Made by a program: the position numbers and the translations under genes. Under the pieces are notes generated by a model that searched no databases, was not told the DNA's origin, and saw nothing but the letters and a program-made list of their open reading frames with translations. A stretch of DNA of 64,000 nt from positions 670,709-734,708 of the forward strand of contig NZ_BIFH01000014.1 in NCBI RefSeq assembly GCF_003967355.1, in the 5' to 3' direction. Every line of letters begins with the position of its first letter. The stretch's first letter is position 1. The DNA comes from Embleya hyalina (GTDB taxonomy: Bacteria > Actinomycetota > Actinomycetes > Streptomycetales > Streptomycetaceae). Positions 44,015-54,414 of this stretch are shown here, piece after piece.

Positions 44015-45262
44015 CTACAGGAACGTGTGGCCCTCGCCCCGATACGTGGGCACCGTACGCACCACCCGGTCGCCCTCGACCAGATGCAGCGCGTCGAAAC
44101 GTTCGCACAACTCGCCCGCCTTCGCGTGCCGGAACCACACCGAGTCGCCGATCCGCAGATCGTCGGCCGGCGCGCCGCGCAGCGGGGTCTGCACCTCGCC
44201 CGCGGCCTCCTGCGCGTGGTACGTCAGGCCCGCGGGCAGGTACGGCTGGGGCAGCCGGTCGGGCGCGGGCACGCCGGACGCGGGATAGCCGCCGCCGAGC
44301 ACGGTCACGCAGCCGTGGCCGGGCCGGCGCACCACCGGCAGGGCGAACAGCGCGGCGGGCCGGCCCCGGAAGGCGGTGTAGTGGTCGAACAGGCGCGGCT
44401 GGAACAGCCCGGAGCCGGCCGCGACCTCGGTGATCGAGGTCTCCGACACGGTGCGCTCCACACTGCCGGTACCGCCGCCGTTGACGAACTCCAGCGGCGC
44501 GACCGCCCGCACCGCGCGCACGATGTCCGCCCGGCGTCGGCTCAGTTCGGCCCCCGAGCGCGCCTGCATCGCCCGCACCACCCGGCCGTACAGTGCACGA
44601 CCCTCGGGCGCGTCGCCGACACCCGCGATGTGCGCCTCGTAGGCCATCAGGCCGACCAGCCGAAAGCCCGGCCGCCGCACGACCGCCTCGGCGACCGCGG
44701 CCACCTGCTCCGGGGTGCGCAGCGGCGAGCGGTGCGCGCCGATGTGCACCCGGCCGCCGAGGAGTTGCCACGAGGTGTCGATGTCCAGGCACACCCGCAC
44801 CTCGGCCCGGGGCCGCACGTCGGCGAGCGCGCGCTCGATCAGGTCCAACTGCGCCGGGTCGTCGATCATCACCGTCACCCGCGCGGCGGCCTCGGCGTCG
44901 GCTGCCAGTCGGCGATACGCCGCGCGGTCCGCGGAGGGGTAGGCCACCAGGATGTCGGTGACGCCCTCGGCCGCGAGCCACAGGCCCTCGGGCAGGGTGA
45001 AGGCCATCACGCCGCGGTAGCCGTCCATGGCCAGCACCTCGCGCAGCAGCGGCAGGCAGCGCACCGACTTGGTGGCCACCCGCACCGGCGTGCCCGCCGC
45101 GCGGCGCACCAGGTCCGCGGCGTTGGCCCGGAAGGCGTCGAGGTCGACGATCGCGAAGGGGGCGTCCAGGTGCGCGGTGGCCCGGTCGTAGCGGGATCGG
45201 TCGGCGCTCGCGCTCGGCGTCGGGGCGGGAGCGGACACGGGGGGCGCGGCGGCGGAGACCAT
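44015..45262 (-). CDS. PLP-dependent amino-acid deaminase/aldolase (alanine-racemase fold)
   Basis: A 415-residue enzyme with the fold-type III alanine-racemase N-terminal barrel. The cofactor lysine is Lys65 in VRVATKSVRCLPLLRE, after the LDAPFAIVDLDAFRANA start. The C-terminal domain has GGGYPASGV, YHAQEAAGEVQTPLRG, GDSVWFRHAKAGELCERF and TYRGEGHTFL, the pattern of D-threonine aldolase and D-serine dehydratase relatives. The substrate is probably a D-hydroxy amino acid. The ATG at 45262 follows CAGGCT by six bases, a possible leaderless start. It is divergent from the carboxyltransferase gene, with 153 bases between the two starts. Confidence 0.85.
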   Translation of the reverse strand: MVSAAAPPVSAPAPTPSASADRSRYDRATAHLDAPFAIVDLDAFRANAADLVRRAAGTPVRVATKSVRCLPLLREVLAMDGYRGVMAFTLPEGLWLAAEGVTDILVAYPSADRAAYRRLAADAEAAARVTVMIDDPAQLDLIERALADVRPRAEVRVCLDIDTSWQLLGGRVHIGAHRSPLRTPEQVAAVAEAVVRRPGFRLVGLMAYEAHIAGVGDAPEGRALYGRVVRAMQARSGAELSRRRADIVRAVRAVAPLEFVNGGGTGSVERTVSETSITEVAAGSGLFQPRLFDHYTAFRGRPAALFALPVVRRPGHGCVTVLGGGYPASGVPAPDRLPQPYLPAGLTYHAQEAAGEVQTPLRGAPADDLRIGDSVWFRHAKAGELCERFDALHLVEGDRVVRTVPTYRGEGHTFL

Positions 45263-45403
45263 TGCCGCAGCCTGCCAGATCGACGTACCGATCGGTAGCA
45301 CCGGCCGGTAGGACTCGGGCCTGCCGGGAGGACCTGCCGGGAGGACCCGCGGGCTCGTCGGGCGGCCCGGGTACGCCTGCGCCGAGTTGCGCTGACGGTG
45401 CGT

Positions 45404-45409
45404 TAGCTT
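45404..45409 (+). promoter_or_regulatory. -10 box of leaderless carboxyltransferase gene
   Basis: TAGCTT lies six bases before the ATG at 45416; no ribosome site is present. Confidence 0.5.
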
Positions 45410-45415
45410 GATCGC

Positions 45416-46939
45416 ATGAGTCACCCCGAGCGTGTGAGGGCGCTCGACCTGATCGACCGCGTGCTGGACCCGGGCAGCTTCCGGGCCTGGAACGACCCGC
45501 TGCCGACACTCGCCGCCCCGGACCCGGACTACGCGGCCGAACTGGCGGCGGCCCGCGAGCGCACCGGCCTGGACGAGGCGCTGGTCACCGGCGAGGGCCG
45601 GATCCACGCGCGCCGGGTTGCGGTGGTGGCCTGCGAGTTCGACTTCCTGGCCGGCTCGATCGGCGTCGCGGGGGCGGAACGGCTCACCCTCGCGGTCGAG
45701 CGCGCCACCGCCGAGGGCCTGCCGCTGGTCGCCTCGCCCACCTCGGGCGGCACCCGCATGCAGGAGGGCACCGTCGCGTTCCTGCAGATGGTCAAGATCT
45801 CCGCGGCGGTGGCCGCGCACCGCGCCGCGGGTCTGCCGTACCTGGTCTATCTGCGCCACCCCACCACGGGCGGCGTGTTCGCGTCCTGGGGCTCGCTCGG
45901 CCACGTCACCGCCGCCCAGCCCGGCGCGCTGATCGGCTTTCTCGGGCCGAGGGTGTACCAGGCGCTGCACGATCGCCCGTTCCCCGGCGGGGTCCAGGTC
46001 GCGGAGAACCTGTACGAGCACGGGCTGATCGACGCGGTGGTGCCGCCGGAGGAGTTGCGCCGGGCGGTGATCCGGGTCCTCGACGTACTCGGGCCCGACA
46101 CCGCGCCGCCCGCACCGCCGGAGCCGGCCGCCGAGGCCGTCGCCGAACCGCCGCCCGACGTGCCGGCCTGGACGTCGGTGCGGCGCTCGCGCGACCCGCG
46201 CCGCCCGGGCCTGCGCACGCTGCTGCGCCACGGCGCGCGCTCGGTCACCCCGCTGCGCGGGACGGGGGAGGGGGAGAGCGAACCGGCGCTGCGCCTGGTG
46301 CTGGCCCGGTTCGGGGTCGGGGCCGGTCCCGGGGCGCCGTGTGTGGTGCTGGGCCAGGATCGCACCCGGCAGAGCGAGCACGGCCCGTTCGGCCCGGCGG
46401 GCCTGCGCCAGGCCCGGCGCGGAATGCGGCTCGCGGCCGAGTTGGGGCTGCCGCTGGTGACCGTGGTGGACACCGCCGGGGCGGCGCTGTCCCCGGAGGC
46501 GGAGGAGGGCGGGCTGGCCGGGGAGATCGCCCGATGCCTGGCCGAACTGGTGCTGTTGCCCGCACCGACGGTGTGCCTGCTGCTGGGACAGGGCTCCGGC
46601 GGCGGCGCCCTCGCGCTGCTGCCCGCCGACCGGGTCGTCTGCGCCCGACATGGCTGGTTGTCGCCGCTGCCCCCGGAGGGCGCGTCGGCGATCCTGTACC
46701 GCACCACGGATCGCGCCGCCGAGATCGCCGGCCGCCAGGGCATCCGAGCCGCCGACCTGCACCGCGACGCCATCGTCGACCGCGTGGTCCCCGAACACCC
46801 GGACGCCGCCACCGAACCCGTGGCGTTCGCCCACCGAGTCGCCGAAGCCCTCCGCGAAGAACTACACACCCTGCGAACCATGAACACCGAACACCGATTG
46901 GCGATCAGACACTCACGCTACCGAAAACTGGGCCTCTGA
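45416..46939 (+). CDS. Acyl-CoA carboxyltransferase-like protein (fused beta/alpha halves)
   Basis: A 507-residue protein with two crotonase-like halves. The N-terminal half (about 60-235) has VACEFDFLAGSIGVAGAERL, SPTSGGTRMQEG and HPTTGGVFASWGSLGHVTAA, as in AccD. The C-terminal half (about 295-490) has LPLVTVVDTAGAALSPEAEE and LLLGQGSGGGALALLPADRV, as in AccA. There is no AccD zinc finger at the N-terminus. Biotin carboxylase and carrier genes are not nearby, so the partners lie elsewhere or the enzyme has another role. It is divergent from the PLP enzyme. Confidence 0.85.
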   Translation: MSHPERVRALDLIDRVLDPGSFRAWNDPLPTLAAPDPDYAAELAAARERTGLDEALVTGEGRIHARRVAVVACEFDFLAGSIGVAGAERLTLAVERATAEGLPLVASPTSGGTRMQEGTVAFLQMVKISAAVAAHRAAGLPYLVYLRHPTTGGVFASWGSLGHVTAAQPGALIGFLGPRVYQALHDRPFPGGVQVAENLYEHGLIDAVVPPEELRRAVIRVLDVLGPDTAPPAPPEPAAEAVAEPPPDVPAWTSVRRSRDPRRPGLRTLLRHGARSVTPLRGTGEGESEPALRLVLARFGVGAGPGAPCVVLGQDRTRQSEHGPFGPAGLRQARRGMRLAAELGLPLVTVVDTAGAALSPEAEEGGLAGEIARCLAELVLLPAPTVCLLLGQGSGGGALALLPADRVVCARHGWLSPLPPEGASAILYRTTDRAAEIAGRQGIRAADLHRDAIVDRVVPEHPDAATEPVAFAHRVAEALREELHTLRTMNTEHRLAIRHSRYRKLGL

Positions 46940-47166
46940 AACCCCCACACGAAAACCCCACACAACAACCTCCCACCACCTCGACCACCCCGAACCACCC
47001 CAACCCCCCTCCGCCGCCCCCAGACCGCCCCGGGCCACCCCTAGGCGCGTCAGCGCCCACGATGCGGGCCACCTGTGGAGATCGACGCGCGAAGCGCGGA
47101 GAGCGGCGGAGCCGCAAAACTTGGGTCGGATGGCCCGGAGCGAAGCGGAGGGACAGCCGACCCCGA

Positions 47167-47227
47167 GCGAGGGGCCGCTCTTTTCTCGGAGGAGCGAAGC
47201 GGGGGAGAGAAAAGAGCGGCCCCTCGC
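47167..47227. repeat. 21-bp perfect inverted repeat
   Basis: A 21-base arm containing GGGGCCGCTCTTTTCTC (47167-47187) is matched perfectly by its reverse complement at 47207-47227, around a 19-base loop. The right arm ends in CCCCTCGC. It may form a long hairpin in transcripts or a cruciform. Confidence 0.85.
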
Positions 47228-47385
47228 GAGCCGGCGCGAAACGCCCAAAAAAGCACCGCGGCACACGAGCCCGATCGCTCGGACGCCTCCTTCCGCGCCC
47301 CTGATCCCCGCGTCGGCTTACGATGCGCCCCTGTCCTCGCCCCTCAGCCACGTCCCCCCAGCCGTAACGGTCTGTAGGCCGCTGT

Positions 47386-47462
47386 CGGCCTGATCACGGC
47401 CTGATCACGGCCTGATCACGGCCTGATCGCAGCCTGATCACGGCCTGCTAGCAGCCTGCTCG
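47386..47462. repeat. 11-bp tandem repeat carrying TGATCA
   Basis: Seven units of CGGCCTGATCA or close variants start every 11 bases from 47386. Units 1-3 are exact, unit 4 ends in G, unit 5 begins CA, and units 6-7 carry CTAG/CTCG. TGATCA recurs at almost one helical turn. Confidence 0.9.
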
Positions 47463-47945
47463 CGCCCTGGCCCCTCCCCCACCCCGCCCCACCAACGGCC
47501 CCGTCATCCCCCCACCTCATGACCCACGCGTTCGCCCCCCTCTCCCGATGCGCTCGTGTGACGGCGGCAGCCCCCGCTCGGAGTCGGCACACGGCAGACG
47601 CCCACGTGACGGCGGCGGGGCAAGCAAATGAGGTTCGATTCACTCGAACGGGTGAGCGTGGTGGGAGTCCCCAACGGCAAATCCCGCCGGACCTACGCTG
47701 AACGCGGTTCGGGATCCGGGCCGGTTTCAGCCCGACCCGTCCGAGCACGGGCCAGGACGGGTCGGCTCGGCCCGGCGCCTCGTCCGGCCGTCCCGCGGCC
47801 GTGGCGGCTCGATCGCGCCGTCACGGGTCGGGTGCGGGGCGGGCGAGCCGGACCTCGATAGGGGGGTCGCGGGTCGGCAAGTGGTCGCCGACCCGCGATG
47901 CTCCCGGGGACGGTCCGGGGTGGTGGCGGCGACCGGTCGGTGGCC

Positions 47946-47951
47946 TACAGT
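47946..47951 (+). promoter_or_regulatory. -10 box of leaderless sseB-like gene
   Basis: TACAGT lies six bases before the GTG at 47958. Confidence 0.55.
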
Positions 47952-47957
47952 CGACGG

Positions 47958-48695
47958 GTGGATTTCAGCGGCAAGAGCATTCCCGACACCGGATTTCCCG
48001 ACGACGACGGCAGCGCGCACCCCGCGCTGGAACGGGCGCTGGCGGCGCCGGAGGTGGACGACGAGGCGGTCTCGCGGGCCCTGTGCGAGGCGCGACTGCT
48101 GGTTCCGGTGGTGGCGATCCTGACCGAGGAGGAGGACGTCGCGCCGGGGGAGTTGCGGCGGGAGAAATCCAGCGACATGGCGGTGCCCACGATCCAGGGG
48201 CCGGATGGGCGGCGGGCGCTGCCGGCGTTCACCTCGGTCGCGGCGCTGGCGCGTTGGCGGGCGGACGCCCGGCCGATCCCGGTCGAGGCCGCCCGCGCCG
48301 CGCACGCCGCGTACGCGGAGGAGGCGGACACGCTGTTGCTCGACCTGGCCGGGCCGTATCCGCACGAGGTGTCGGGCAGTCGGCTGCGGGCGGTGGCGGA
48401 GGGGCGGGCGCATCTGGCTCCGCATCGGGACCCGGAGGTCCTGGGCGCGGTGCGGGAGGCGGTGCACAGCGAGAGCGCGGTGTCGGCGGTGTACCTGACC
48501 GAGGGTGGCGGCAACGACCTGACGCTGAGCCTGGTGGCGGCGGCGTCACCGGTCGAGGTGACCGAGGCCGCGCGGCGGATCGTGGGGCGGCTGGCCGAGG
48601 ACGACGTGGTGCGGGCCCGGCTGGATCGTGGGCTGGACCTGGCGATGTTGCCGCCGGGCGCTTCGCTGGAGGCGGAGCCGCTCTTTTCGCGGTAG
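47958..48695 (+). CDS. SseB family protein
   Basis: A 245-residue SseB-like protein. The start MDFSGKSIPDTGFPDDDGSA is the streptomycete form. EARLLVPVVAI and KSSDMAVPTIQGPDGRRALP followed by AFTSVAALARW are the SseB-fold core. The C-terminal third (EVLGAVREAVHSESAVSAVY) is the second domain. The family includes E. coli SseB, whose function is not well defined. The GTG at 47958 has no ribosome site and lies six bases after a TACAGT box. It is convergent with DUF1844, with a hairpin between. Confidence 0.85.
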   Translation: MDFSGKSIPDTGFPDDDGSAHPALERALAAPEVDDEAVSRALCEARLLVPVVAILTEEEDVAPGELRREKSSDMAVPTIQGPDGRRALPAFTSVAALARWRADARPIPVEAARAAHAAYAEEADTLLLDLAGPYPHEVSGSRLRAVAEGRAHLAPHRDPEVLGAVREAVHSESAVSAVYLTEGGGNDLTLSLVAAASPVEVTEAARRIVGRLAEDDVVRARLDRGLDLAMLPPGASLEAEPLFSR

Positions 48696-48753
48696 ATCGG
48701 GCTCGCGCTGCGCTCGTGGCCGGTGTGCCCGTGCCGGGCGGATCGTGTGGGGT

Positions 48754-48779
48754 GCCGGGCCGGGGGTCGCCGGCCCGGC
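48754..48779. terminator. Bidirectional hairpin terminator (SseB / DUF1844)
   Basis: GCCGGGCCGG (48754-48763) pairs perfectly with CCGGCCCGGC (48770-48779) across a six-base loop, in the 90-base gap between convergent genes. Confidence 0.7.
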
Positions 48780-48785
48780 TTCGGG

Positions 48786-49154
48786 CTAGTGGACCGGTCC
48801 GGTGAGTTTTTCGCCGGGGCCCTTTCCTGGGACGTCCGGGTATGCGGAGGCTTCGCGGAAGGCCAGCTGGAGGGTTTTCAGGCCGTCGCGCAGGGGGCCC
48901 GCGTGGTAGGAGCCGACCTCTGGGGCCGCGGCGGTGACCAGGCCCGCCAGAGCGGTGATCAGTTTGCGGGCCTCGTCGAGGTCCTTGTGCGCCTCGCCGT
49001 CCTCGGCCAGGCCCAGTTTGACCGCCGCCGCGCTCATCAGGTGGACGGACAGCGTGGTGATGACCTCGACGGCCGGCACGTCCGCGATGTCGCGGGTCAT
49101 GACGTCGACGTCGTCGGCCGGGCCGGGTGCAATATGGGGGGCGCTCTCGCTCAT
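48786..49154 (-). CDS. DUF1844 family protein
   Basis: A 122-residue cytosolic helical protein of the DUF1844 family, unknown function, regularly found next to infC in actinobacteria. The family core is VEVITTLSVHLMSAAAVKLG and DLDEARKLITALAGLVTA. The N-terminal 20 residues are disordered. The ATG at 49154 has GAGACT seven bases upstream, a weak leaderless signal. It reads divergently from infC, sharing the 374-base gap that holds the infC leader. Confidence 0.85.
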   Translation of the reverse strand: MSESAPHIAPGPADDVDVMTRDIADVPAVEVITTLSVHLMSAAAVKLGLAEDGEAHKDLDEARKLITALAGLVTAAAPEVGSYHAGPLRDGLKTLQLAFREASAYPDVPGKGPGEKLTGPVH

Positions 49155-49223
49155 GGGGACCAGTCTCGGGTATGCCCCCGAATCGGGGAACAACGGGGCC
49201 CTTCGGCATGTTCGAGCCAGTGG

Positions 49224-49229
49224 TAGAGT
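49224..49229 (+). promoter_or_regulatory. Candidate infC-operon promoter (-10)
   Basis: TAGAGT, about 300 bases before infC, so transcripts would carry a long leader. Confidence 0.5.
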
Positions 49230-49328
49230 GGTGTATCGACCGACCGGGCATCTGCATGCCCGGCCTGCAAGCGGAGGCTCCGTCTCCCACCCGATCGACC
49301 TCACGGACGACGGGTACCGGTCCGGTGC

Positions 49329-49424
49329 GACGCACTTCGTGTGCGTCCGTTCCACGTTTGCCGCCCTGTGGGCGGCTTCGTCAGCCGGTGGTGGAGCCTC
49401 GCATGCAACCGTGCGAGGCTTTTT
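49329..49424 (+). terminator. infC leader with hairpins ending in an attenuator-like terminator
   Basis: Two hairpins, GACGCAC/GTGCGTC (49329-49347) and GCCGCCC/GGGCGGC (49360-49376), precede a third, AGCCTCGCA/TGCGAGGCT (49395-49420), followed by TTTT. The third has a nine-pair stem and T-run, a textbook intrinsic terminator, about 105 bases before the infC start. It is likely to attenuate the infC-rpmI-rplT operon. Confidence 0.7.
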
Positions 49425-49528
49425 CGCGTTGCCTGGATGGCTTCGCGGGGAACCTGGCTCGGGGGGAAGTAACACCGAGACACATGTGACCGCTTCGCCC
49501 GCGGTCGCTTCAGGTATGAGGAGGCCCC

Positions 49529-50224
49529 ATCAGCGCCGAGCCCCGCATCAACGACCGGATTCGCGTCCCCGAGGTGCGACTCGTTGGTCCTGGCGGCGAG
49601 CAGGTCGGAATCGTCCCGCTGGCCAAGGCCATGGAACTTGCCCAGGAGTACGACCTCGACCTCGTAGAGGTCGCGGCCAACGCCCGGCCGCCGGTCTGCA
49701 AGCTCATGGACTACGGCAAGTTCAAGTACGAGTCGGCCATGAAGGCCCGTGAGGCGCGCAAGAACCAGGCGCACACGGTCATCAAGGAGATGAAGCTCCG
49801 GCCGAAGATCGACCCGCACGACTACGACACCAAGAAGGGTCACGTCGAGCGGTTCCTGAAGCAGGGCGACAAGGTCAAGATCACGATCATGTTCCGTGGT
49901 CGCGAGCAGTCCCGGCCCGAACTGGGCTACCGACTGCTGCAGCGTCTCGCGACGGACGTCCAGGAGCTCGGGTTCATCGAATCGAACCCGAAGCAGGACG
50001 GCCGCAACATGATCATGGTTCTCGGCCCGCACAAGAAGAAGACCGAGGCCATGGCCGAGGCTCGCGAGGCCCAGGCGGCGCGCAAGGACGCGCGTCGGGT
50101 GGCCGTCGAGTCCGGGGTGGAACGCCCCGACGAGTCGGAAGCCGGCAAGGCCGAGGCCGCCGCTCAGGTCGCCGAAGCCCCCGTCGAGACCGACGCGGAG
50201 CCGAAGGCCGAAGAGCAGGTCTGA
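49529..50224 (+). CDS. infC: Translation initiation factor IF-3 (AUC start)
   Basis: A 231-residue IF-3. It begins ATC AGC GCC GAG CCC, giving the family N-terminus [20 protein letters not shown] (first residue read as Met). The ATC at 49529 has GAGGAGG just upstream, while the first canonical in-frame start, GTG at 49574, is inside conserved sequence. Rare start codons of infC are known and used for autoregulation in E. coli (AUU). The N domain includes [20 protein letters not shown]; the C domain has [20 protein letters not shown] and [12 protein letters not shown] charged tail of about 45 residues is extra. It heads infC-rpmI-rplT. Confidence 0.94.
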   Translation: MSAEPRINDRIRVPEVRLVGPGGEQVGIVPLAKAMELAQEYDLDLVEVAANARPPVCKLMDYGKFKYESAMKAREARKNQAHTVIKEMKLRPKIDPHDYDTKKGHVERFLKQGDKVKITIMFRGREQSRPELGYRLLQRLATDVQELGFIESNPKQDGRNMIMVLGPHKKKTEAMAEAREAQAARKDARRVAVESGVERPDESEAGKAEAAAQVAEAPVETDAEPKAEEQV

Positions 50225-50318
50225 CCCGGAACGGGTCGCCCCGCGCCGATTTGCACACACACCTGTGCCTGCCCGGTGGTACCGGGCGGGTACGGCACGA
50301 CGAGGAGACTGCGGCGAC

Positions 50319-50513
50319 ATGCCGAAGAACAAGACCCACAGCGGTGCCAGCAAGCGCTTTCGTATCACCGGCTCCGGCAAGGTGCTGCGCCAGCGTGCGG
50401 GTCGCCGTCACCTTCTCGAACACAAGCCCTCGACCCTGACCCGGCGCCTCGCCGGCGTCGTCGAGGTGGCCCCGGCCGACGCCAAGAAGATCAAGAAGCT
50501 GCTCAAGAAGTAG
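50319..50513 (+). CDS. rpmI: 50S ribosomal protein L35
   Basis: A 64-residue basic protein of the large subunit, starting [20 protein letters not shown] and ending KKIKKLLKK. It lies 94 bases after infC and 120 bases before rplT, the conserved bacterial order. The ATG at 50319 has GAGGAG about 13 bases upstream. Confidence 0.97.
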   Translation: MPKNKTHSGASKRFRITGSGKVLRQRAGRRHLLEHKPSTLTRRLAGVVEVAPADAKKIKKLLKK

Positions 50514-50633
50514 CAGTAGGCAGCAGTCGTCGCACCGGCTGACGAGAACCCACCGGTCGGCGACAGGCGACGGTCCCAGACTTACCCGGGCCGCGGTCGA
50601 TACACCGCGGTCTGACATCAAGGAGTTCATCAA

Positions 50634-51026
50634 GTGGCACGCGTCAAGCGGTCGGTCAACGCCCACAAGAAGCGCCGCGTCATCCTCGAGCGGGCGTCCG
50701 GCTACCGCGGCCAGCGGTCCCGTCTGTACAGGAAGGCCAAGGAGCAGGTCACCCACTCCATGGTCTACAACTACAACGACCGCAAGAAGCGGAAGGGGGA
50801 CTTCCGTCAGCTGTGGATCCAGCGCATCAACGCCGCTGCCCGCCTGAACGGGATGACCTACAACCGCTTCGTGCAGGGCCTCAAGGCCGCCGGTGTGGAG
50901 ATCGACCGCAAGATGCTCGCCGAGCTCGCGGTCAACGACGCCCCGGCGTTCGCCGCCCTCGTCGAGGTAGCGCAGAAGGCCCTCCCGGCCGACGTCAACG
51001 CGAAGAAGGAAGACGCCGCGGCCTGA
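50634..51026 (+). CDS. rplT: 50S ribosomal protein L20
   Basis: A 130-residue large-subunit assembly protein. The N-terminal helix [20 protein letters not shown] is followed by the conserved [20 protein letters not shown] and [20 protein letters not shown]. The GTG at 50634 has AAGGAG eight bases upstream. In some bacteria L20 represses its own operon through the leader; no such site could be identified here. Confidence 0.97.
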   Translation: MARVKRSVNAHKKRRVILERASGYRGQRSRLYRKAKEQVTHSMVYNYNDRKKRKGDFRQLWIQRINAAARLNGMTYNRFVQGLKAAGVEIDRKMLAELAVNDAPAFAALVEVAQKALPADVNAKKEDAAA

Positions 51027-51099
51027 TCGTCGACCCACGTCGCCGATGTCGCAGCACTTCCCAGGCCGTTGCAGGTCGAGAGCAGAGAACGGTAACGCG

Positions 51100-51948
51100 A
51101 TGGCGAGCCCCGAGCTGACGTCCACCCGATCACCACGAGTGGCGGCGGCCCGGCGGCTCGCCAAACGCGCTTTCCGGGCCCGGGAGCGGTTGTTCCTGGC
51201 CGAGGGGCCGCAGGCGGTGCGCGAGGCGGTGGCCCTGCCGGGCACACTGCGCGAGATGTACATCACCCCCGAGGTGGCCGAGCGCTACCCCGATCTGGTC
51301 GCGGGCGCGCACGAGGCCCGGGTGCCGGTGTTCACCGCCACCGACGAGGTGGTCGCCGCGATCAGCCAGACCGTCACCCCGCAGGGCGTGGTGGCGCTGT
51401 GCCGGTTCGTGGACGTGCCCCTGGAGCACGCGATGGCGGCGCGGCCGCACCTGGTCGCGGTGTTGGCGAACGTGCGCGACCCCGGCAACGCGGGCACCGT
51501 GCTGCGGGCGGCCGACGCGGCCGGCGCCGAGGCGGTCGTCCTCACCGACGCCTCGGTGGACCCGTACAACCCCAAAGCCGTGCGCGCCTCGGTGGGCAGC
51601 CTCTTTCATCTGCCTGTCGTCACCGGTGCCCGGATCGAGGACACCGTCGCCGCGCTGCGCGCCGCCGGGATGCGGATCCTGGCCGCGGACGGCGCCGGCG
51701 AGGCCGATCTGGACGGCGAACTGGACGCGGGCGGGCTGGCCGGACCCACCGCGTGGATATTCGGCAACGAGGCGTGGGGCCTCCCCGAGGAGACCCGCGC
51801 GCTGGCCGACGCCGTGGTGCGGGTGCCGATCCACGGACGGGCCGAGAGCCTGAACCTGGCGACCGCCGCGGCCGTGTGTCTGTATGCCTCCGCCCGCGCG
51901 CAACGCGGACACGGGGGCTGCCGCTCCGGCGCGCGAAACGCGCGATGA
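51100..51948 (+). CDS. TrmH/SpoU-family RNA 2'-O-methyltransferase
   Basis: A 282-residue SPOUT methyltransferase. An N-terminal substrate-binding domain (about 10-100, RAFRARERLFLAEGPQAVRE) precedes the knotted catalytic domain. Its motifs are NVRDPGNAGTVLRAADAAG (motif 1), IFGNEAWGLPEE (motif 2) and PIHGRAESLNLATAAAVCLY (motif 3). The target is rRNA or tRNA ribose; related actinobacterial enzymes include 23S rRNA methyltransferases of the thiostrepton-resistance type. No resistance role is implied by the context. It follows rplT after 73 bases, a conserved order in Streptomyces. Confidence 0.9.
   Translation: MASPELTSTRSPRVAAARRLAKRAFRARERLFLAEGPQAVREAVALPGTLREMYITPEVAERYPDLVAGAHEARVPVFTATDEVVAAISQTVTPQGVVALCRFVDVPLEHAMAARPHLVAVLANVRDPGNAGTVLRAADAAGAEAVVLTDASVDPYNPKAVRASVGSLFHLPVVTGARIEDTVAALRAAGMRILAADGAGEADLDGELDAGGLAGPTAWIFGNEAWGLPEETRALADAVVRVPIHGRAESLNLATAAAVCLYASARAQRGHGGCRSGARNAR

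Positions 51949-54413
<2,465 letters not shown>

Positions 54414-54414
<1 letters not shown>

Larger units (their letters stand above)
46940..47957. other. 1-kb gene-free stretch with structured DNA
   Basis: No gene is recognised here. It starts with a C-rich, G-poor run (46940-47045) whose minus strand can form G-quadruplexes. A 21-bp perfect inverted repeat lies at 47167-47227, and an 11-bp tandem array at 47386-47462. Open frames in the stretch are low-complexity and lack start signals. The small repeat GTTCGA ... TCGAAC at 47633-47649 resembles a tRNA T-arm but has no acceptor stem. Confidence 0.6.

Noticed and set aside
47631-47649. tRNA T-arm-like sequence GGTTCGATTC
   Set aside because: No acceptor stem, anticodon arm or CCA position could be built around it; it is only a small hairpin.
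49155-49528. L20-type pseudoknot leader of infC
   Set aside because: The Firmicute/E. coli L20-binding fold could not be recognised; only simple hairpins are visible.
48934-49752. Open frame running through the infC leader
   Set aside because: It crosses three hairpins and a terminator, is antisense to DUF1844 and out of frame with infC, and has no family resemblance.
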